A stretch of DNA of 5,261 bases, from positions 1 through 5,261 of the forward strand of contig JBKCXU010000051.1 in the NCBI GenBank assembly GCA_046316025.1, in the 5' to 3' direction. This DNA is from JAJTHJ01 sp046316025. GTDB lineage: Bacteria > Pseudomonadota > Gammaproteobacteria > Burkholderiales > Burkholderiaceae_F. Shown here one piece after another: positions 1-5,261 of the stretch. The position numbers were made by a program, and so were the translations under genes. Every line of letters starts with the position of its first letter. Position 1 is the first letter of the stretch. Below the pieces are notes generated by a model. That model was not told the DNA's origin and ran no database searches. It saw nothing but the letters and a program-made list of their open reading frames with translations.

Positions 1-50
1 CCCGCGCGCCGGCAGCCGCGCGACCCCCCACCCGCCCAACGCTCACGCTA

Positions 51-139
51 TGCGAAACCCCCCCGCCCCCCCGCTGAGGCCGGCGAGGGGAGCAAGAAAA
101 CCCTCGCCCGCATCAGCGGGGCGGAAGCGGGATTTCGCA
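51..139. repeat. Long imperfect inverted repeat in the leader
   Basis: The core arms are 69-89 and 101-121, which match as reverse complements at 19 of 21 positions around an 11-base A/G-rich loop. The pairing extends outward: TGCGAAACCC at 51-60 is matched by GGGATTTCGCA at 129-139 with one unpaired base, with looser pairing of C-rich and G-rich stretches between. The whole block looks like a genome-dispersed intergenic palindromic element rather than a dedicated operator, because of its length and GC-rich arms. No T run follows the stem, so it is not a classical intrinsic terminator. The pairing is seen directly; the dispersed-repeat nature is inference. Confidence 0.6.
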
Positions 140-155
140 AAGCGAGAGCTTTGCG
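136..155 (+). other. Perfect 8-bp hairpin with GAGA tetraloop
   Basis: CGCAAAGC at 136-143 pairs perfectly with GCTTTGCG at 148-155 around a GAGA loop, which is a stable GNRA-type tetraloop in RNA. It overlaps the outer arm of the preceding inverted repeat by four bases, so the two structures would compete. It lies about 110 bases upstream of the sheath start and could be part of the same repeat family or a 5' leader structure. No T run follows it. Confidence 0.5.
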
Positions 156-253
156 CCGCTGAAGCGACGCGCGCCTGCCAGCGCGCGGCTCCGGGACACA
201 GGGTGAGGGCGTCCCTTTCGCCCTGCTCCTGCTAGCCCCACGACCCAACCCAC
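156..253. other. Gene-free leader with two further small hairpins
   Basis: No credible gene is seen here. GCGCGC at 169-174 can pair with GCGCGC at 181-186 across a 6-base loop, and AGGGCG at 206-211 pairs with CGCCCT at 219-224 across a 7-base loop. No convincing -35/-10 pair could be picked in this GC-rich stretch, so the promoter of the sheath gene may lie here or upstream, unidentified. An open frame from 50 to 235 runs through these repeats and looks repeat-derived. Confidence 0.4.
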
Positions 254-258
254 GGAGA
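254..258 (+). promoter_or_regulatory. Ribosome binding site of the sheath gene
   Basis: GGAGA lies 8 bases before the ATG at 267. It is a good Shine-Dalgarno at normal spacing and fixes the sheath start. Confidence 0.7.
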
Positions 259-266
259 TCGTCACC

Positions 267-2924
267 ATGCCCGAAACCCTGCACCCCGGCGTTTACGTTC
301 AAGAAAAATCCAGCGGCGTAAAGCCGATCGAAGGCGTGGGCACCTCCACCGCCGGCTTCATCGGCGTCACGCAGAAAGGCGTGCCCAACAAGGCCACCTT
401 CATCACCAGTTGGTCGCAGTTCGTGCGCGCCTTCGGCTATCTGATCGAAGGCAGCTACGTGCCCTATGCGGTGCAGCAGTTCTTCGCCAACGGCGGCAAG
501 CGCTGCTACGTGGTGCGGGTGCTGTCGGCCACCGCGGCCCGCAGCGCCTCGGTCGAGCTGCTGTCGCGCCAGGGCGGCGGCGGGCGCAACAGCCTGCGCA
601 TCCGCGCCAAGGGCGCCGGCGAATGGGGCAACGCGCTGGGCATCGCGATCGACGCCGCCAACGGCGAGCCGGCCGCGCGCTTCAAGCTCACCGTTTACAA
701 CCAGGGCGAAGTGGTCGAGACCTTCGACGGCCTTTCGATGGACCCGGCCGATGTCGACGGCTACGTCGAGACCCAGATCAACGACGCCTCCGAGTACATC
801 GAGGTCGAAGACCTGCGCGCCGCCACCGAACTCGCCAACAGCCAGCCGATGCGCGCGACGGCCACCAGCACCAACGCGATTCCGGCCGGACCCTACGCCG
901 CGCCCAACAATGTGTTGACGATCGAGGCGCCGGACGGCCGGACGGCCAATGTCGACATCAACACCGTCAATACGGCGGCGGCACTGGTCGATTTGATCAA
1001 CGGCAGCTTCGGCGCCTTCGGCGTGGCCGCGCGATTGCTGACCGCCGCCGACGGCGTGCCGGCCGACGTGGGCAAGCTGCGCATCACGCACAACAGCGCC
1101 GGCTTCGACAGTTATTTCGTACTGGGCGGCACGGCCGCCACCGCCGGCGTGCTGACCGGCATGGCCGGCCTGCGCCAGGGACGCGGCGCCGCGACCCCGG
1201 CCCAGGTGCGCAGCCGGGCCGCCGCCACGTTCAACACCGGTGGGGGCAACAACGTGTTGACGGTGGCCGTCGGCAACCCGGCGACCAACATCAACGTCAA
1301 CCTGACCGCCGACGCCGCGGCGCCGATCGACACGCTGGTGGCGGAAATCCGCGCCGCGCTGACCGCCAACGCCAACGGGCTCGCCACCGTGCAGCGCACC
1401 GGCGACTGCATCCTGCTCGAAACCGCCAACCGCGGTGCCAACGACAGCGCGCTGACCGTCACCGGCACCGCGGCTGCGGCGGGCGTGCTCGACATGCGGC
1501 CGATCGACCGCACGCAGGCAGTGGGCACCGCGGCCAATGGCCAGGGCGCGTCGGAAGCGGCCTTCCTGCTGAGTGATGTGGAGCCGTTCCAGATCGAGGA
1601 GAACGCCAATTTTTCGATTGCGGTGAACAACGGCGCGCTGAACGCCGCGCAGCAGGCGCTGCCTGCGACCTTCCGCTTCACCTCCACCGGCAACACCCGG
1701 CTGCAGAAGGCCACGGCCGCGCAACTGGCTGCGCAGATCGACGCCGCGGCGGGCGACGCCGCGGTCGCGCCGCGCAAGATCAACGCCACCGCGGTTAACG
1801 GCCGGGTGGTGATCACCCAGGTGCGGCGCGGCAATGCCTACAGCCTGCAACTGACCGACGGCGCCGGCACGCCCAATTTGCGGCTGAAGTTCCCGACCAG
1901 CGCGCAGACTGGCAGCGTGGATGGCGACGCCGCGGCGCCCGCAGTGCTGCCGCGGCTGTCGGCATGGGAAGGCGGTGCGCCAGTGCCCACGCCGCTCACC
2001 AACGGTACCGATGGCGCAGCGGTCAGCAACTTCGACCTGATTGGCACGGCGGATCGCAAGAGCGGCATGCACGCGCTGGACGATGTGATCGACATCAACT
2101 TCTTCGCTATTCCCGGCTGCGACAGCCAGGTCACCGACGCGGCGGTCGGCTACTGCGCCAATCGCGGCGATTGTTTCTTCATCGCCGATGCGCCCGGCAT
2201 GCGCGACCGCAACACGCCGCAGACTCAGCCGGTGCACGCGCAGAATTTCATGCGCAACGTGCTGACGGTCAAGAGCAGCTACGGCGCGCTGTACTACCCG
2301 TGGATCCAGATCGCCGATCCGGTCGGCCCCGGCAAGAACCCGCGCCGCTACGTGCCGCCGTCGGGCTTCATCGCCGGCCTGTACGCGCGCATCGACAACA
2401 GCCGCGGCGTATGGAAGGCGCCGGCCGGCACCGAGGCCAACGTGTTCGGCGGCATCGGGCTGGAATATGGCGTCACCGATGCCGAGCAGGACATCCTGAA
2501 TCCGATCGGCGTCAATTGCATCCGCCAGTTTCCCGCGAGCGGCATGGTGGTCTGGGGCGCGCGCACGCTGGCGGCGCAGGCCGATCCGGAGTACCGCTAC
2601 GTGCCGGTGCGCCGCTACACCAACTACCTGAAGCAGAGCATCTACAACGGCACCCAGTGGGCGGTGTTCGAGCCGAACGATTTCCCGCTGTGGGACGCAC
2701 TGCGCGCCAACATCGAAGACTTCATGATGGGCGAGTTCCGCAAGGGCGCGCTTGCCGGCAAGACGCCCGAAGACGCCTTTGAGGTCAAGTGCGATGCGGA
2801 CCTCAACCCGCCGTCCGAAGTCAACGCCGGGCGCGTGAACATGCAGTTGAGGTTCGCGCCGCTGAAGCCGGCGGAGTTCGTGCTGATCACGATCAGCCAG
2901 AAGACGCAAAGGCCGCAGGGCTGA
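267..2924 (+). CDS. Contractile tail sheath protein with large insertion
   Basis: Outer sheath of a contractile injection machine, which surrounds the inner tube and contracts to drive it into a target. The N-terminal part is typical of sheath proteins: PGVYVQE (residues 7-13), the segment with TAGFIG (28-33) and FFANGGKRCYVVRV (72-85), which is the usual 'F.NGG.R.YVVRV' sheath signature. The conserved C-terminal core starts near residue 588 and includes DDVIDINFFAIPG (605-617), SSYGALYYPWI (from 670), PPSGFIAG (697-704) and RRYTNYLKQSI (from 782), ending with the strand-rich segment used to interlock subunits. At 885 residues it is much longer than common eCIS sheaths (roughly 350-500 aa) because of the region from about residue 100 to 585, which carries three divergent repeats. 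The ATG at 267 is supported by a good Shine-Dalgarno and by homology starting within the first ten residues. It is the first structural gene, followed by two tube genes. Function is firm; assignment to eCIS rather than phage is inferred from the neighbours. Confidence 0.95.
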   Translation: MPETLHPGVYVQEKSSGVKPIEGVGTSTAGFIGVTQKGVPNKATFITSWSQFVRAFGYLIEGSYVPYAVQQFFANGGKRCYVVRVLSATAARSASVELLSRQGGGGRNSLRIRAKGAGEWGNALGIAIDAANGEPAARFKLTVYNQGEVVETFDGLSMDPADVDGYVETQINDASEYIEVEDLRAATELANSQPMRATATSTNAIPAGPYAAPNNVLTIEAPDGRTANVDINTVNTAAALVDLINGSFGAFGVAARLLTAADGVPADVGKLRITHNSAGFDSYFVLGGTAATAGVLTGMAGLRQGRGAATPAQVRSRAAATFNTGGGNNVLTVAVGNPATNINVNLTADAAAPIDTLVAEIRAALTANANGLATVQRTGDCILLETANRGANDSALTVTGTAAAAGVLDMRPIDRTQAVGTAANGQGASEAAFLLSDVEPFQIEENANFSIAVNNGALNAAQQALPATFRFTSTGNTRLQKATAAQLAAQIDAAAGDAAVAPRKINATAVNGRVVITQVRRGNAYSLQLTDGAGTPNLRLKFPTSAQTGSVDGDAAAPAVLPRLSAWEGGAPVPTPLTNGTDGAAVSNFDLIGTADRKSGMHALDDVIDINFFAIPGCDSQVTDAAVGYCANRGDCFFIADAPGMRDRNTPQTQPVHAQNFMRNVLTVKSSYGALYYPWIQIADPVGPGKNPRRYVPPSGFIAGLYARIDNSRGVWKAPAGTEANVFGGIGLEYGVTDAEQDILNPIGVNCIRQFPASGMVVWGARTLAAQADPEYRYVPVRRYTNYLKQSIYNGTQWAVFEPNDFPLWDALRANIEDFMMGEFRKGALAGKTPEDAFEVKCDADLNPPSEVNAGRVNMQLRFAPLKPAEFVLITISQKTQRPQG
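906..1892 (+). repeat. Three divergent repeat units inside the sheath protein
   Basis: Unit 1 spans residues 214-296, unit 2 328-408 and unit 3 448-542. Units 1 and 2 both open with NNVLT, continue with a hydrophobic/Thr strand and a helix-like LVDLI or LVAEI segment, and close with GTAATAGVL or GTAAAAGVL. Unit 3 opens with NFSIAVNN, has the helix-like LAAQIDAA segment and ends in GTPNLRLKF, and is more diverged. The openings of units 1 and 2 still match in DNA (906-920 and 1248-1262 agree at 14 of 15 bases). This suggests duplicated beta-rich domains projecting from the sheath surface. The repeat of units 1 and 2 is seen; membership of unit 3 and the fold are inference. Confidence 0.6.
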
Positions 2925-2954
2925 CGTGAAGGACGCTGCCCGATGAACGGCTTC

Positions 2955-3065
2955 GCCCCCACCCTAGCCCTCCCCCGCAGACGGGGGAGGGAATCCTCCT
3001 CACTCCGCTCGCGGATGAGGCAGTTCTCCCTCCCCTGCGAAGCGGGGGAGGGTTGGGGTGGGGGC
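2955..3065. repeat. 111-bp triple-hairpin intergenic element
   Basis: The ends, 2955-2978 and 3042-3065, are reverse complements at 22 of 24 positions. Inside are three local hairpins: a perfect 10-bp stem 2968-2977 with 2982-2991 (loop CAGA); a central stem of CCTCA 2998-3002 and TCCGC 3004-3008 pairing with GCGGA 3011-3015 and TGAGG 3016-3020, with C3003 bulged; and an 11-bp stem 3028-3038 with 3042-3052 (one G:T pair, loop GAA). The local hairpins and the long outer pairing are mutually exclusive. No T run follows, so it is unlikely to be a simple terminator; it may stabilise or attenuate the transcript between sheath and tube genes. It resembles dispersed CCCTCCCCCGC-type intergenic repeats of Xanthomonadaceae, from memory. 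The rest of 2925-3106 holds nothing else recognised. Confidence 0.75.
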
Positions 3066-3106
3066 ATGGACGCCGCCAAAGTCAGTACTCGCCGCTAGCA
3101 CGACCC

Positions 3107-3589
3107 ATGGCTCCCCGCAGCTCCAGCTTCGATCCCTACCGCACCTTCAAGTTCCGGGTGCGGCTGGATCAGAAGGTGATCGCCGGTGTGAACAAGCTGT
3201 CGGCGCTCGCCCGCAGCGTGGCCGCCAACGAGCTCAAGCAGGGCGGCGATTTTCTCGGCAGCTATCCCTCGCCCGGCATGGTGAGCTACGAAGACGTGAC
3301 ACTCGAACAAGGCTGGTCGGCCGACACCACGCTCGAAGACTGGGCCGACCAGGCGTTGCGCCTGCACCTGGACCCGGCCGGTGCGAAGAACTTCAAGCGC
3401 AGCGTGCAGATCGACGTGTACCGGCTCGACGGCAACCCGCTGTCGGCGCAAAGCGCGCCGGCCCTCAGTTTCAAGCTTGCCCGCTGCTGGGTGTCGCGCT
3501 TCGTCGCGATGCCGGAGCTGAACGCCGATTCCGGCGGCATCGGCATCCGCTCGGTGACGCTGAAGCACGAAGGCTGGCAGCGCCTGTAA
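3107..3589 (+). CDS. Tail tube protein 1 (gp19-like)
   Basis: A 160-aa inner tube protein of the T4 gp19-like family, whose hexameric rings stack to form the tube propelled by the sheath. It carries the family pattern: N-terminal FDPYRTFKFRV (residues 8-18), the helix-strand region with TLEQGW, and a C-terminal CWVSRFVAMPELNADSGGI segment followed by a final beta strand. It is clearly paralogous to the next gene, which starts MAPRTS against MAPRSS here. The ATG at 3107 is chosen because it aligns exactly with the paralogue's start; the frame extends upstream to a TTG at 3053, but that would begin inside the hairpin element and add 18 unconserved residues. No good Shine-Dalgarno precedes the chosen start, unlike the second tube gene, which hints at lower expression. 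It may form a specialised tube layer near the baseplate, as reported for some systems with several tube proteins; this is inference. Confidence 0.9.
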   Translation: MAPRSSSFDPYRTFKFRVRLDQKVIAGVNKLSALARSVAANELKQGGDFLGSYPSPGMVSYEDVTLEQGWSADTTLEDWADQALRLHLDPAGAKNFKRSVQIDVYRLDGNPLSAQSAPALSFKLARCWVSRFVAMPELNADSGGIGIRSVTLKHEGWQRL

Positions 3590-3613
3590 CCGCTTTCTTT
3601 CCCCTCGACCCGC

Positions 3614-3618
3614 AGGAG
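3614..3618 (+). promoter_or_regulatory. Strong ribosome binding site of tube protein 2
   Basis: AGGAG lies 7 bases before the ATG at 3626. It is the strongest Shine-Dalgarno in the window, and contrasts with the lack of one before the paralogous first tube gene. Confidence 0.75.
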
Positions 3619-3625
3619 AACCGAC

Positions 3626-4105
3626 ATGGCCCCCCGCACCTCGATGTTCGATCCCTACCGCAAGTTCAAATTCCGGATCAAGTTCGGCAACGATTACGTG
3701 GCCGGCATGACCAAGTGCTCGGCGCTCACCGTCAGCGTGGAGTCCAAGGACTTCCGCACCGGCGAGATGGACGGCTTCAAGCACAAGCTGCCGGGGCTGA
3801 CGAGCTTCGAGCCGATCACGCTCGAACAAGGGGTGACGCGCGACAAGACCTTCGAGGGCTGGGCCACGCTGATGAGCAACTACCTCGGCAACAAGGGCGC
3901 GGATGCGCAGAAAAAACCCAACGAGTTCCGCAAGGACGTGGACATCGAGATCTACGACCTCGCCAACAACCGCGTGAAGGCTTATCGGGTCTACAACTGC
4001 TGGGTGTCCAAGTACACCGCGGTGCCCGATCTGGACGCCAACTCCGGCGACGCGATGATCCAGACCCTGGTGCTGGAAAACGAAGGCATCCAGGTCTTGC
4101 AGTGA
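3626..4105 (+). CDS. Tail tube protein 2 (gp19-like), probably the major tube
   Basis: A 159-aa inner tube protein, paralogue of the preceding gene. It has FDPYRKFKFRIKF near the N-terminus (residues 8-20), the conserved TLEQGVTRDKTFEGWA segment, a central helix, EIYDL, and the C-terminal CWVSKYTAVPDLDANSGD segment with a final beta strand (LVLENEGIQVL). This matches gp19-like/eCIS tube proteins more closely than its neighbour does, and with its strong Shine-Dalgarno it is the better candidate for the main tube subunit; that ranking is inference. It begins 36 bases after tube protein 1 ends. Its stop codon TGA shares its final A with the ATG of the next gene, so the downstream gene probably depends on translational coupling. 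Confidence 0.93.
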   Translation: MAPRTSMFDPYRKFKFRIKFGNDYVAGMTKCSALTVSVESKDFRTGEMDGFKHKLPGLTSFEPITLEQGVTRDKTFEGWATLMSNYLGNKGADAQKKPNEFRKDVDIEIYDLANNRVKAYRVYNCWVSKYTAVPDLDANSGDAMIQTLVLENEGIQVLQ

Positions 4106-4872
4106 TGGGCGCTTCTTTGCCCTCCACCGCCGTCGAGCGCGGCGCGCGCTGGCTGCAGCTGCCGGGCGGCGTGTTCGACGCGGCCGGAGCGCGCCACCGC
4201 GACGTCTGGCTGCGCGAGCTGACCGGCGCCGACGAGGAGCTGCTGACCGACCGCGTCTTCGCCAGCGGCGCGCAGCGCGCCAGCGTCCTGCTGGCGCGGG
4301 CCATCGCCAAGGTCGAGGGGATAGCCGCGCCGATCGACGAGGCTTTCACCGCGGCCTTGTCGATCGGCGACCGCGATGCGCTGCTGCTGCGGCTGCGGCA
4401 GTTCGAGGTCGGCGACCACGTGCATCAGGTCAAGCGCTGCGGCAACCCGGAGTGCGGGCGCAAGGTGGACGTGGATTTTCTGATCAGCGAACTCGAAGTG
4501 CGCACGGCCGAGCCGCTGGCGCCGACGCTGACACTCACGCTGCCGCGCAGCGACGGCAGCGGCGAGCTGCGCCTGACGCTGCGGCTGCCGACCGGCGCCG
4601 ACCAGGAGGCGCTGGCCGCCGCCGCGCTGCCGCCGGCCCAGGCCAATTCGCTGCTGCTGTCGCGGATCGTGCTGGACGTGGACGGCCGCGGACCGCTGTC
4701 GCGCGCGGCCGCGCATGCGTTGACGCTGGCGCAGCGCAACCGGATTGCCGAGTTTCTGGCGCAGCAAGCGCCGGGGCCGGATCTGGCGATCGACGTGGCC
4801 TGCCCGTACTGCGCGGCGCCGATGGCCTACGACTTCGATCTGGTCGCTTTTTTTTTGCCGAGCGCGCGATGA
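4105..4872 (+). CDS. Four-cysteine baseplate/hub assembly-like protein
   Basis: A 255-aa soluble protein resembling the T4-type baseplate hub/assembly chaperone proteins (gp26/gp51-like) that follow the tube genes in eCIS loci. The N-terminal third contains ARHRDVWLRELTGADEELL (residues 29-47) and a helical region; then C112-x4-C117 and, near the end, C233-P-Y-C236, which could jointly bind zinc, followed by YDFDLVAFF. No signal peptide or membrane segment is seen. The start is the ATG at 4105, overlapping the tube stop by one base; the frame stays open far upstream, but only as antisense-type shadow through the tube genes. No good Shine-Dalgarno is present, which fits coupled reinitiation. 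The 3' end holds a nine-T run, and the stop overlaps the next start by four bases. It may chaperone baseplate or tube-initiator assembly. The family assignment is moderate; the gene itself is firm. Confidence 0.75.
   Translation: MGASLPSTAVERGARWLQLPGGVFDAAGARHRDVWLRELTGADEELLTDRVFASGAQRASVLLARAIAKVEGIAAPIDEAFTAALSIGDRDALLLRLRQFEVGDHVHQVKRCGNPECGRKVDVDFLISELEVRTAEPLAPTLTLTLPRSDGSGELRLTLRLPTGADQEALAAAALPPAQANSLLLSRIVLDVDGRGPLSRAAAHALTLAQRNRIAEFLAQQAPGPDLAIDVACPYCAAPMAYDFDLVAFFLPSAR
4848..4857 (+). promoter_or_regulatory. Candidate -1 frameshift slippery site (T9G)
   Basis: Nine consecutive T residues at 4848-4856 followed by G are read in frame as GCT TTT TTT TTG. This gives T TTT TTT and T TTT TTG heptamers in the X XXY YYZ register needed for simultaneous -1 slippage. 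Shifting at the second heptamer gives 251 residues of the upstream protein plus 54 residues from the next frame, passing through the ATG at 4869 to the stop at 5019-5021, a 305-aa fusion. RNA polymerase slippage on T9 could give the same product. I see no strong downstream hairpin or upstream Shine-Dalgarno stimulator. Confidence 0.45.
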
Positions 4873-5021
4873 ACGCCGAGCGCCTGTTCGAGGAAGTGCA
4901 CGTGCTGGCGCGGCACTATCACTGGAGCGAGCGCGACATCCTGGGGCTGACTGCCGCGCGCCGCGGCCGTTACCTGCAATTGCTGGCGCGCGACGCTGAG
5001 CGCGCCGAGGGTCACGGATGA
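4869..5021 (+). CDS. Small DUF6760-like protein
   Basis: A 50-aa protein with an N-terminal ERLFEEVHVLARHYHWSERD stretch (residues 4-23), then a helix-turn-like LGLTAARRGRYLQLL segment and a charged tail. The pattern of a short helix with 'HYHW', followed by an Arg-rich helix, resembles the roughly 50-60 aa DUF6760 proteins that sit between tube/baseplate genes in eCIS clusters; this is recognition from memory, and the role is unknown to me. Its ATG overlaps the upstream TGA (ATGA), and its own TGA overlaps the next ATG in the same way. In the -1 frame of the T9 site the preceding gene reads directly into this one, so it may also be made as the C-terminal domain of a fusion. No independent Shine-Dalgarno is convincing. 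Confidence 0.75.
   Translation: MNAERLFEEVHVLARHYHWSERDILGLTAARRGRYLQLLARDAERAEGHG
5007..5011 (+). promoter_or_regulatory. Ribosome binding site of the last gene
   Basis: GAGGG lies 6 bases before the ATG at 5018, inside the end of the preceding small gene. It supports this start together with the ATGA overlap. Confidence 0.5.
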
Positions 5022-5261
5022 GCACCCAGGAACAACCGCTGCTCGGCCGCCGCGGGATGCCGCTGGCTGCTGCCGGCGCCGCCGCCGCGCCGCTGCGGCC
5101 GCGCCGCTATGCGCAGTGGGAGCGGCGCCCGCGCGCACTGGACGTGCAGGAGGCGCCGGCGGCGCTGCCGGCATTCGATGATGCGCCGGGTGCCGATGAC
5201 TTCGATCGCGACGGCGATGCCAGGCGCAGTGCGCACGAGGCTCATCGCAATGAGCAAGAGC
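5018..5261 (+). CDS. Unrecognised Ala/Arg/Pro-rich protein, 3' end outside window
   Basis: An open frame begins at ATG 5018 with MSTQEQPLLGRRGMPLAAAG and runs off the window after 81 complete codons with no stop. The start is supported by the ATGA overlap with the upstream gene and a GAGGG Shine-Dalgarno 6 bases away. The visible part is low in complexity: an Ala-rich stretch, then RPRRYAQWERRPRALDV, then an acidic segment rich in Asp (DDAPGADDFDRDGD). It looks disordered, and I see no catalytic motif, signal peptide or membrane helix. Its position after the DUF6760-like gene suggests another structural or assembly component, but I do not recognise the family. Alternatively it is a short linker protein ending just past the window. 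Confidence 0.6.
   Translation, partial: MSTQEQPLLGRRGMPLAAAGAAAAPLRPRRYAQWERRPRALDVQEAPAALPAFDDAPGADDFDRDGDARRSAHEAHRNEQE

Noticed and set aside
50..235. A 61-aa open frame in the leader
   Set aside because: It lies entirely in the inverted-repeat block, has no Shine-Dalgarno, and encodes Pro/Arg/Ala-rich sequence of no recognisable family.
48..2909. A 953-codon open frame on the minus strand, opposite the sheath gene
   Set aside because: It is antisense to a clear sheath gene. Its translation is Arg/His/Val/Gly-rich without domain motifs, and long antisense frames are expected when third positions are nearly always G or C.
2968..3052. Intrinsic terminator between sheath and tube genes
   Set aside because: The stems are strong but no T run follows any of them, and the downstream genes need the same transcript unless an unseen promoter exists.
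2943..3098. A 51-aa open frame (ATG 2943) between sheath and tube 1, with AAGGA upstream
   Set aside because: Its codons come almost wholly from the hairpin element, so it is most likely repeat-derived. The AAGGA signal keeps a small chance that it is translated.
3058..4104. An upstream extension of the four-cysteine protein's frame through both tube genes
   Set aside because: It overlaps two well-supported tube genes in another frame and yields low-complexity Arg/Gln-rich sequence. Recognisable protein begins only at the ATG 4105.
5250..5261. A new gene starting at ATG 5250 near the window end
   Set aside because: It is in a different frame from the open 5018 gene, no stop of that gene lies nearby, and only four codons are visible.
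1..5261. CRISPR array, tRNA, rRNA, insertion sequence or toxin cargo gene
   Set aside because: No regularly spaced repeats, tRNA cloverleaf, transposase or toxin motif was seen on either strand.

Overview
The window reads as part of the structural operon of a contractile phage-tail-like particle. The best fit is an extracellular contractile injection system (eCIS), although a contractile prophage or tailocin tail is not excluded. The DNA is very GC-rich with strongly GC-biased third codon positions. The intergenic stretches carry GC-rich hairpin elements of the CCCTCCCCCGC...GCGGGGGAGGG type, which I associate with Xanthomonadaceae (Lysobacter/Xanthomonas-like gammaproteobacteria). That taxonomic guess is inference only.

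Layout, all genes on the + strand: (1) 1-266, a gene-free leader full of inverted repeats, ending in a good Shine-Dalgarno; (2) 267-2924, a very large (885 aa) contractile sheath protein whose conserved ends flank a long insertion with three divergent repeats; (3) 2925-3106, a spacer holding a 111-bp triple-hairpin element; (4) 3107-3589 and 3626-4105, two paralogous gp19-like inner tube proteins of 160 and 159 aa; (5) 4105-4872, a 255-aa four-cysteine protein resembling T4-type baseplate/hub assembly proteins; (6) 4869-5021, a 50-aa protein resembling the small DUF6760-type proteins of eCIS loci; (7) 5018 to the window end, the start of an unrecognised Ala/Arg/Pro-rich protein. From 4105 onward each start codon overlaps the previous stop, so the last four genes look translationally coupled.

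Together the genes would supply the contractile outer sheath, the rigid inner tube and assembly factors. Spike, baseplate wedges, tape measure, ATPase and cargo would have to lie outside the window; no capsid or packaging gene is visible here.

The most notable observation is a run of nine T residues (4848-4856) near the 3' end of the four-cysteine gene, forming T TTT TTT and T TTT TTG slippery heptamers in the reading frame. A -1 shift there would read without a stop through the start of the next gene and fuse the two proteins into a 305-aa product. This recalls the frameshifted tail-assembly chaperones of many tailed phages. The second notable point is the repeat-bearing insertion in the sheath.
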